This document shows, in pieces, positions 45,433-54,600 of a stretch of DNA of 64,000 nt. Source of the stretch: Euryodendron excelsum. Lineage: Eukaryota; Streptophyta; Magnoliopsida; Ericales; Pentaphylacaceae. A program made the position numbers and the translations under genes. Numbering within the stretch: position 1 is the first letter of the stretch; each line of letters starts with the position of its first letter. The notes under the pieces are model-generated. The model was not told where the DNA came from, did no database searches, and saw only the letters and a list, made by a program, of their open reading frames with translations. The stretch lies in assembly GCA_033060915.1 (NCBI GenBank), contig CM065389.1:23720501-23784500 (forward strand), read 5' to 3'.

Positions 45433-48050
45433 ATGGATATAACTACAGCTCTTCCTGGGCCTATCGATTGTACTATGCTGACGTTACAGAGCCATCATCG
45501 ATCGAGTTGGATATGGGACCATGGGGTATGCGCAATTATAATATGTTTTATATTTATGCATATATTTTGTGGGATTTCATGTGTATACTAATGCCCTTCC
45601 AATTAATGATGTAGGGTACAGATCCTCTTAAATGCAGACGCGCCGCCAGTCATTTATATGATGTGCTACACCCACGTATTTTGCAGTATGTACTATATGC
45701 TGGGTTCTATGGTGTCTACTGAGTTGGGATGATCTGGTTGGACCATCACTTGATCACGGTGTTCGTAAAGCGTTGGCGACAGGAGACCCGTACCTTCCAT
45801 CTGACTATCGGGGAGGCTACCATTACTTTGCAGGACGTTTTTATACTAGTAGGACTACCTGTCGATGGCCATCTTATCATCCGACGGGAGGTTCGGAGTA
45901 CTGTGCAGGAATGGCAGGACTTGTGTGTCCAGTTGTTAAGTGTGGCCCCACCCCCAGAGCAGTTAGATAGGGGACGTGTTCGGATTACATGGCTCCGTGA
46001 CACTTTCCAAGCCCTTCCAACTGGAGCTAATGATATTACTGTACAGCGGCACACACGTGCATACATACTTTCCCTAATTGGGGGGTTGCTGATGTCAGAT
46101 TTATCCCAGACTCTTATGAGACTGTCATACGTTCCATTTCTGAAGGACTTAGACGCGGCAGGGAGATATAGTTGGGGCAGTGCCACCTTAGCTATGCTTT
46201 ATAGGTCGATGTGACGGGCGACGAAGCCAGACGGGAAGCAAATAGCGGGGGCACTACTTTTGTTGCAGGTTCAATAACATTGCACTTTATCCAGTCGTAA
46301 TGTTTTATTTTTATTGCATTTACTATTTGTGTTAATATTGAACTTTATTCAGATATGGGTTTGGAAGAGATTCCCACGCATGTGCCCTAGTCGTAGAGAT
46401 CAGCTTACTGATGGCTAGCAACCCTTGGATATAGATGGGGTACAGTTACCCGATGGCCCATGGGGAGCTAGGTATGTACCAATCAATTATTTATGTTTAC
46501 CTTTATATCTTCAGTCATTAAACATAGTTTTGATATTATGTCCACATATCTGTCAAATGGAGATCAAGATATCATACAGATACAGTGTCGACCCATGTTG
46601 TCCATGTATGTTGCGACCAGTTGGACCGCTTGAGGCTGGATGAGGTATGAATACTACATGGATATTTGTTTATTTTTAGTTTTTTGGTTCATATATTTCA
46701 ATTAGTAATGGGTACCACATTTTTATATGTTTGTAGTTCATATGGAGGCCATATGATGCTATCATGGATTCACTTCCAAATTATTGTCGAGCTGGGAGCG
46801 ATATCTGGATGACTCAATCCCCATTATTGTGCTTTGAGGTCGTAAGGTGGCATCTGCCTAATCGTCTATGCCGACAGTTTGGTTTCAAACAGGTCATTCC
46901 ACGGGCTCATAACACATCTACTGACTTTCATGGTTTAGATGGGCGTGGGAGACATAACACCGATTAAATGGAGTATCATATACAGTACATACAGCGATGG
47001 CAGCAGCGTCGCGATCATATTGTAGTTGGGGTTCCTACTGCTAGAGACATGCGATATGACGATCCACATATGCAGTGGTATCGCCGTATCACACGCCCAT
47101 TAGTGGGCAATCCAGCTCGCAGCCCAAATCGAGGCTACCTAAAGGTCGAGTCTACGGTAAAGATTGCGGTTAGTAGTCTTTTACGTGATATGGTTTTTCA
47201 AAGAAAATATAAATTGATAAAAGGATATAAAAATTATGCTTCATTTTGCAGACCCGTCATTTCACGACCATGCATCATCTTATTGATCGTGCTATATGTG
47301 GGTTTGGGACTGACCCGGCACTAGAGGACATGTACAGGGCTCATAACTTGTGTACCAAGTCACTAGACATATTACGTGAGCAGCAGCGCATATCGCAGGC
47401 CCTGCCCTCAGATTCGGAGGCCCAGCCACCAGTTTTGCAGGCCCAACCCTCAGTTGCCCAGCCCTCAGTTTCACAGGCACAACACTCAGTTGGCCAGCCG
47501 ACCTCGATCCAGACACCTACATTACATGTCACACCGAGTATGCCAACATATACATATCACAGTGACCCTCGACATGTACCCTCATCATCATATGCAACCA
47601 GTTGCGAGGTGAGACCTCGTCGCACCACACCCCGCCACAACGTTTCTCCTTTTTTTATGACCAGCAATCTGGTTCCTCGCCCGTTGGAGATGATATGGGA
47701 TTTCATGCACCTTTCGATCCATTGTTAGCTAAAAGGTACCGTATAGAGACGCCTTTCATGGACACCTAGGGTCACGGTCCATCTACTGTGCCATCCGAGA
47801 CTACACATCCCATACCACTATCACAGGTAGATGGGTCATCTCAGCTCACTCAGGTCAGCAGTAGGCCTCCCATTGATACAGTCGACGGAGGCCCTACCAT
47901 TGACCCACATCAGCATATACCTCTTGAGGGCGTTTCACAGATCACCTAGGCAGAGCCATCTCAGTCGAGATTATGTAGTATCACACGAGTCTCTACCCGT
48001 AAGTCAAGACGAGATAGGAGGCCACCCCCATGTGGTACAGGTGGTCATGT
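45433..48050 (+). pseudogene. Plant mobile domain (PMD / MAIN-like) gene of the MULE
   Basis: This starts MDITTALPGPIDCTMLTLQ at 45433, about 310 bp after the transposase stop. Likely exons are 45433-45525, 45615-46268, 46353-46471, a short one about 46555-46645, about 46738-47156 and about 47251-48050. Diagnostic PMD segments are VKRWRQETRTFHLTIGEA, FILVGLPVDGHLI, SWGSATLAMLYRSM, FIWRPYDAIM and EVVRWHLPNRLCRQFGFKQ, then YIQRWQQRRDHIVVGVP. The C-terminus is Pro/Gln-rich with repeated QAQPSV units and ends RRPPPCGTGGHV, as in many PMD proteins. Stops at 45720, 46212, about 46417 and 46965 break it. PMD proteins (MAIN, MAIL1) act in silencing and genome stability in Arabidopsis. The role of transposon-borne copies is not established. 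Confidence 0.9.
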
Positions 48051-48205
48051 ATAGTACTTGAGGGTATGGGGTTTGTATTAGGTACATTTTCAGGAAGTTG
48101 TCGAACATTTGTTGATGTAATCGAATGTTATGGTTATTTTTGGTATCCTGTGTTTATGGATGTATCAAATTTTGTAGTTCATACATTTTTGTATCAAATT
48201 TTTTA

Positions 48206-48383
48206 TAAGCGTGCATTAGCTTCACGTGAAGGCATGTCCTGAACCCTTCACGTGAAGGCTACACGAGGTGATGCGTCATTTCAGTATAAAGCGTGCATTA
48301 GCTTCACGTGAAGGCATGTCCTGAACCCTTCACGTGAAGGCTGCACAAAAGTCTTGTTTCGCATACCAATGAATTCACGTGAA
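48206..48383. promoter_or_regulatory. 82-bp direct repeat with five TTCACGTGAA palindromes
   Basis: A ~55-bp segment is present twice with a period of 82 bp (48206-48260, 48288-48342). Each carries two copies of TTCACGTGAA, and a fifth lies at 48374-48383. All contain the CACGTG core (G-box), a binding site for plant bZIP and bHLH factors. The cluster ends 86 bp before the third gene's start, with a TATA-like CTATATATAC at 48411-48420 between. It therefore looks like that gene's promoter. Confidence 0.65.
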
Positions 48384-48469
48384 CCATTTACTCATGCATT
48401 GTATTGTATTACCTATATATACGTCATGCCATTACAAAAACAAGTGTTAAACTGTACACACTTCCTAAC

Positions 48470-49111
48470 ATGCCGAAGCGAAAAGGATTATTTAGGGCAT
48501 CGTGTAGTCATGCGGCTCGAAGCGGCGACACAGATCAAAACCAATCCTCACCCATCCATATCGTGCATACATACATGGACCTAGTTGGTAACAAATGGTA
48601 TGGTTGAAAGCGTTGTTTTCTTAACAAACCAATCCTAATGCACGATACGATGGGTCCGGTCAACCACATCTTCATCGACGATACGTCCTTACGTCCACTC
48701 CGCGGGGTGACTGACTCCCAATGCATAAAGTCGTCGTGGGAAGACTTGTTCGATTAATGGTGTGAACAAGAGATGTATTACCGATGGCATGGCCTTCGTG
48801 TCCCAAAGGCCCATTCAGCTAAGTTGTTCAACAAACGATTAGCTAACAACAAGGTTATAAAAGCACTCAAACGCGAGGTTGATCAAATGCAACGAAGGTT
48901 GGATAGATATCATTTTACACAACAAGCAAAGGAACATTGTGGTGATCCAACACAACGAATATTAGAAATCGTTGAAGATCCGTTGCTAGTTTCTGACCCA
49001 GAACTTTCAGACTTCTCAGAAGAAGAAGGTGATGATGACTTTCAAAACTATCTACCAAGTAGTGTTAGCGTTACTGGCAAACCGCTATGTTGTTGTGAAC
49101 ATGGTCCATAA
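48470..49111 (+). pseudogene. Third MULE gene, unknown protein
   Basis: One continuous 213-residue frame runs from ATG 48470 to TAA 49109-49111, with two internal stops (TGA 48604, TAA 48754), each one transition from Arg or Gln. I do not recognise the family. The N-terminus is basic (MPKRKGLFR). The middle contains VHTYMDLVGNKWYG and FIDDTSLRPLRG. A predicted helical heptad-like segment (KVIKALKREVDQMQRRLD, about residues 125-145) could form a coiled coil. The C-terminal third is acidic (DPELSDFSEEEGDDDFQ), ending in CCCEHGP. Position and orientation after PMD, with its own G-box cluster, argue for a real MULE gene. It could be an accessory factor like MURB in maize MuDR, but no similarity can be claimed. 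Confidence 0.6.
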
Positions 49112-49228
49112 AGCTTGGTGTACTTTTTATTTCAATATAATGTAAAATCAGTTATTATATTTTCATATAATATATATATGAGCTTGGATCATATTTGGCA
49201 TTCCTGAACTTATGAACATGGTCCGTTT

Positions 49229-50296
49229 TGGAAGTTATGCAAAGTTTCGGAATTCCGGAACTTATGTTTTCGGAGTTATGCCAATTCGGCTATTGGGGTA
49301 CCAAAGTGGCGAGAAAGGCTCCGAGGAGCGCGAAACTTGGCGAGAGGCACTGGTGTGACACGAGTAACGTGTGGGAGTTGACGGCACGTCAATTGGTTCT
49401 CCGATTTGGAAGTTATACAAAGTTCCGGAATTTCAGAACTTATGTTTTCGGAGTTATGCCAACTCGGCCATTGGGATACCGAAATGGCGAGAAAGGCTCC
49501 GAGGAGTGTGAAACTTGGCGAGAGGCACCGGTGTGACACGAGTGACGTGTGGGAGTTGACGGCACATGAATCGGTTTCCCGGTTTGGAAGTTATGCAAAA
49601 TTTCAGAATTTCGGAACTTATGATTTCGGAGTTATGCCAACTCGGCTATTGGGGTACCGAAATGGCGAGAAAGGCTCCGGGGAGCGCGAAACTTGGCGAG
49701 AGGCACCGGTGTGACACGAGTGACGTGTGGGAGTTGACGGCACGTCAATTGGTTTCCCGGTTTCGAAATTATGCAAAGTTTCGGAATTCTAGAACTTACG
49801 TTTTCAGAGTTATGCCAACTCAGCCATTGGGATACCGAAATGGCGAGAAAGGCTCCGGGGAGCGCAAAACTTGGGGAGAGGCACCGGTGTAACACGAGTG
49901 ACATGTAGGAGTTGATGGCACGTCAATCGGTTTTCCGGTTTGAAAGTTATGCAAAGTTTCGGAATTCCGAAACTTATGTTTTTAGAGTTATGCTAACTCG
50001 GCCATTGGGGTACCGAAATGGTGAGAAAGGCTCCGGGGAGTGTGAAACTTGGCGAGAGGCACCGTTGTGACACGAATGACATGTGGGAGTTGACGGCACG
50101 TCAATCGGTTTCCTGTTTGGAAGTTATGCAAAGTTTCGAAATTTCAGAACTTATGTTTTTGGAGTTATGCCAACTCGGCCATTAGGGTATCGAAATGGCA
50201 AGAAAGGCTCCGGGGAGCGTGAAACTTGGCGAGAGACACCGGTGTGACATAAGTGACGTGTAGGAGTTGAAGGCACGTCAAATGGATTCTTAGTTT
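49229..50296 (+). repeat. 178-bp tandem array, six units
   Basis: Units start at about 49231, 49409, 49587, 49765, 49942 and 50120, with a broken seventh at 50297. Landmarks in each unit are GGAAGTTATGCAAAGTTTCG, GGAGTTATGCCAACTCGGC, GGCGAGAAAGGCTCCG and GACACGAGTGACGTGTGGGA. Units are roughly 90% alike by eye. Overlapping frames of ~100 codons on both strands come from the repeat itself. The array ends ~60 bp before the right terminal repeat. Confidence 0.95.
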
Positions 50297-50354
50297 GAAA
50301 GTTATGGGTTTTGAATTGTCTATAAGAATTACTGATATGATTGCTGATATGAGA

Positions 50355-50555
50355 TCATTAAAATCGCCAATTCAATTGACGGTTTTTTACTTAGTATAAA
50401 TACGATTTCGGCATATACTTAAAATCACTAATCGAATTAGCATTTTTAATAAAATGCCAATTCAATTAGCGATTGAACTCGACCTAGGGCATAAAGTCCA
50501 AACATTAGGCATTTGTGAAATTAAGTTTGTAAATACTGTGTCAGGAAAACTACCC
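50355..50555 (-). repeat. MULE right terminal inverted repeat
   Basis: This is the reverse complement of 35381-35583 along its whole length, with scattered differences. It contains three near-palindromes (50368 CGCCAATTCAATTGACGG, about 50428, 50457 GCCAATTCAATTAGCG). Confidence 0.92.
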
Positions 50556-50564
50556 ACAGAGGAC
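50556..50564. repeat. MULE target duplication, right
   Basis: ACAGAGGAC matches ATAGAGGAT on the left at seven of nine positions. Both differences are transitions. Confidence 0.8.
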
Positions 50565-51694
50565 GGGTTGCAGAAGTAATATTTGGCTTTCATTTTTTTT
50601 TCTTTTTTTCTTTTTTAGCATTGATAATGTAATTGCATTTTCTTTTACCCAGAACGAAGGAGGAAATTCAACTCCTTAGTAGCCAAGTGCAAATATCCAT
50701 TTCTTTCTTCTTCTTTTTTTTTCGTTTATTTAGTTTCATCTTCTTATTTAACGATGGGTGAAACTCTAGTCGACATTCGCTCCTCAGAATCCCTAATTTA
50801 GAATTCGGCCAAGATCCATCAGCTTTAGTAAGTTTCATCCAATGACAGTTTCCCACAACAATATTTTATTCCTACATACATGTACACATATACATAGTAC
50901 ATACATATATATATATATATATATATTCAACACATGCATATCAAATCATTAATCTTGATGCTAGTATTAAGGTGCATAAAGAAATCTTGATGATAGGGTT
51001 AAAATAAAAGCTATGAATTTCTGTCGGCCGAAGGCAAGCTGGTTCGAACCTTCTCACGAAAAATTAAACAAACCACAGAGCGCCATTGAACTGTAAACAT
51101 TCTCTTCCAATCTTTTTCTTAAAAAAGAGGAATTTCCATCTCTGTTTTGCTCTTCTTCCGCTTTCACAAAAAACAAGAAACAGAACCCCCCACCCCCCCA
51201 CCAAAAAAAAAAAAGACTACGAAATTTTGTATAACAACAGACAATTTTTTTATTTTAAAAATAGCAGAATACTCTTCACTGAGAAGCAAAGGGGCTGAAA
51301 ATTCTTCACAGTCCCCATGAGGGGGCCTGATTCGCACAAATAATACAGATGATGAACCTATGATAAGGAGTAAGGCAAAAAAAACAAACAAAAGAATAGA
51401 TTAGACACATTAATACAACTAACGAGTTCACTTAAACACAAAAGCAAAAAAAGAACGCAACACATTTGAATTTCAAAAAAAAAAAAAAAGCAACCATTAC
51501 CATCAAAAAAATCTGGCATGCACAAATCAGCCATTGACCATCAACCTGTTAAGCTGATGAACCGAAGAAGCTCCAAAAACTGGAAAAACCATTGTCAATA
51601 TCACCACTGCAGTACTTCGTATGGGGTTCCTAGGCACTAGTTCACAGGGCTGCATTGGACTCCAAGACAGGCTGATTTCTGAGACATCTTTGCC
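50565..51694. other. Region between the MULE and the Mg transporter stop codon
   Basis: No gene is supported. It holds poly-T and poly-A runs, an (AT) microsatellite at 50906-50926, and presumably the 3' untranslated region of the minus-strand Mg transporter in its right part. A GGTTCGAACC at about 51042 resembles a Pol III B box but no tRNA folds around it. Confidence 0.55.
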
Positions 51695-54600
51695 TTACTT
51701 GAAATGATCTTGTCGAATTATTCCAATAAATTCAGGATGCAACTCATCATCATCTTTATGCTTCCATATTTCACCATTGGCATGGATATGCCAGGATATT
51801 TGAGGAGAAAGCGATGAATACTCTGTAAAAGTCAACTATTAGTTTTCTAACATTATTGTTTAGCAACTAATATCCACCAAAGTTTCTAATTCACAGAAAG
51901 CTATGAAAACAAGATAATACATCTCTGGATGTGAGAAGTGGATTTTTAATCTCCACTAAATTGATACATCAAAAAAAAAAAAGGATGGACAAGCTTACAT
52001 ATCATCATACAAGAGCATATACAACTGAATGATATTTGCAAGGTCCTCATAGACAGGCAAATTGGAGACTGATCTCCTTATTAAAAGCATAGTAAACAGA
52101 GCAACAATATTTGTCAAACATTAGAGACAGATCTCTCTCTCTCTCTCTCTCAAACACAAAGAAAGACACAATAAAAGGGTAAAATGGCAATGTAGGCCCA
52201 CACACAAACACACACGAACATAGAGACAATAAAAAGTTAAAAAGGCAACCAACTAGGCCTAGTCTAGTTGGCCAGGATCTTAACTTCCCTTAAGGAGATC
52301 AAGGGTTCAATTACCCCTCCGCTGATCCCCTCCCTGGCTTAGGCCCTCCCCAATTTAATCCCCTCTGATGAACCGAAAAACAAGATAAAAAGGCAATGAA
52401 GGAAATCAATACAAGTAATCCACATAGACAAGGGAATGAAAGTAATTAGACACTATATGAGCCATGAAATAACTAACATATGGTACATAAGACCACAAAC
52501 TCATAATGGTAGAACAAGACAAATTATACCAACATATTCGTAACTTAAAATATGCTTTAGTTGGTTTTAATAACTTCCCAAATCCACCATATTGGTTTAA
52601 TCGCCTAGATCTAGCTTTACACAACATTTGAATTTACGAGTAGAGATAGTAAAACGAGAAATCGCCAAAAATCACCAAAACATAGTAAAACAGATACGAT
52701 ATAGCAGCAAAAGCAAGATGTATATGTGGATCAACCATCAAGCTCCCATCGATTCCTTGAAATCCTAAATTTCCTAATTTTTACAAGTGTTACCAAGGAA
52801 TAACAGCTGCTTGGAAAGAATTGCATGGGGGCATAATCACACCTCCGACATCACTTCTCTATGTACAACGTATACCATTTGCTATATTAGCTAGACTCTG
52901 GTACCAGTGTTGTGTGCGGAGACGTGTCTAAGTGTTAGATTCATTTAATTCTCATGTTCAAAACACTTGAGCAAGGCTGGACCTGGATTACATATCTAAG
53001 CTATTTCTTAAATACTTCTTTCATTTTTTCAAGATAAAATGATGTTTACAAACTAAAATATAGGATTTTGTGAAAAAACATAAAAGTCTTATGCATAGTT
53101 CTATAGTAGACTCAATTATATGCTTCTTGGATGCATGTCTAACTAACCATACTGGACACAAATCCTATATCTTTATACGAGTGTCGAGTGTCCGATACAG
53201 TTACTTTGCAAATTAAGAAAAGTCCAGGTAACATAGACCATTTGTGCTGATGTCACGATTTGGAACTGGAATTTTTCTTTTTTGGGAGCCAATGATTTGG
53301 TACTGGATTGATATTACGTAGTTCAATGGCATTTCAGAAGCGAGAAAAATAGCAAAAATATACATGTTTTGCTCTAGCTAAGGACGAAAGGCCAAAGGAA
53401 GGTGATCGACTTTCTGACCAAAAGCTTGTACCATTACAAGATACCATGGGCATGGAGACAGTCCTAGGCTACCCCAGAAGCACATTAACTGTACTGCTGA
53501 GGAGTTTAGTAACCTAGTCAAATTAAGGTGCATCCCTGTTGGAGACCAACAGAGGAGATTGCGACATACATCATTACATTGCTGCGGAATCATGGCTACA
53601 ACATTGCCTGTGATATACCTCAGCAATGTCAACTTCCAGAAATTGGTGACAGTGGTCCAGTTGCCCCCATCAAACAATGAGCATCAGTGTCAAGACCAAG
53701 TGCAATACCATATGTGTAGGCAGAAGACAACAGTCATTGATATGGACTCTCTTGGGGCATTCTCCAATACGCTTCATGCAAAAGAACGATGCAAACAGCA
53801 ATATTTACATTATAAAACATGGTACTTTTGCAAGATACAAAATTTGTATGCTTTGACAGGGACTACAAAAACCTGTGAAGGTTTGTTAGTATTTAACTTA
53901 GCCATATCACACTGGCACCCCAGGAATTGAAGAAAGGGAATCCAACAAGTTAAACTTGTGCCAAGGGGCAAACCCAAGTAACCGCTGAGTTGGATGGATG
54001 AAAGAGAGTCCAACGATGGATACCAGCCACATTCAGGGGCTTTTAACATATCATTGTAGCCAACATAATGTGGGCTAGTGAAAGTAACATCAAAACTTAT
54101 AAAATTAAAGCGCAAATACAAATAGATGGACAATCTACATGAAAACCTGGCAATAAAATTGAGCATATCGACATCATGTGTATCCACCACATTAAAAAGT
54201 CAAAACTGAGCATATCGACACCTCAATTTAACCATGCCCAATACATGAAAGCCTGGCAATAGATACAAATTGTTGTAATTAACCTCTCAGCATGGATATG
54301 CTCAATGCAAAGAAATGGAAAGTTCTCAAAAGGCCGCGTGACATCTGGAACTAGGCAGAATATTATCACTCTTAGTGCATCGTCAAAATTTATGGATATG
54401 CTCAGTGCAAAGCAATGGAAAATTTTCAAAAGGCCGCCTGACATCTGGAAGTAGGCAGAATATTATCACTCTTAGTGCACTGTCAAAAGTTTATGGATCT
54501 TGCTAGATCTAAACCACGTGCAAAATTCACCAAATCCCTGTTGCTAAAGTTAGTAGCTAGAGCACTTTAAAACATGTAGATGCGAGATGTTGAGTGCTTG

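Larger units (their letters stand above)
35381..50555 (+). mobile_element. Mutator-like element carrying MURA, PMD and a third gene
   Basis: This 15.2-kb span is 9.8 kb once solo LTR E and its duplication are taken out. Long terminal inverted repeats (35381-35583 and 50355-50555) start GGGGAAGTTTCCCTGACACAG on the left and GGGTAGTTTTCCTGACACAG in reverse on the right. A 9-bp duplication flanks them. Inside, all on the plus strand, are a transposase pseudogene (36816-45121), a PMD pseudogene (45433-48050) and an unrecognised gene (48470-49111), followed by a 178-bp tandem array before the right end. All three genes carry stops, so this copy is dead. The single orientation and shared boundaries show the genes move together. 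Confidence 0.92.

Noticed and set aside
49228..49904. Several ~100-codon frames on both strands
   Set aside because: They are readings of the 178-bp array. The period is not a multiple of three, so frames shift between units.
51020..51065. GGTTCGAACC as a possible tRNA or second SINE
   Set aside because: No cloverleaf can be drawn, the T-stem does not pair, and no flanking duplication is seen.
53378..53930. Opposing frames of 99 and 123 codons in intron 8
   Set aside because: No recognisable domain, no splice context, and they sit inside an intron of an intact gene.
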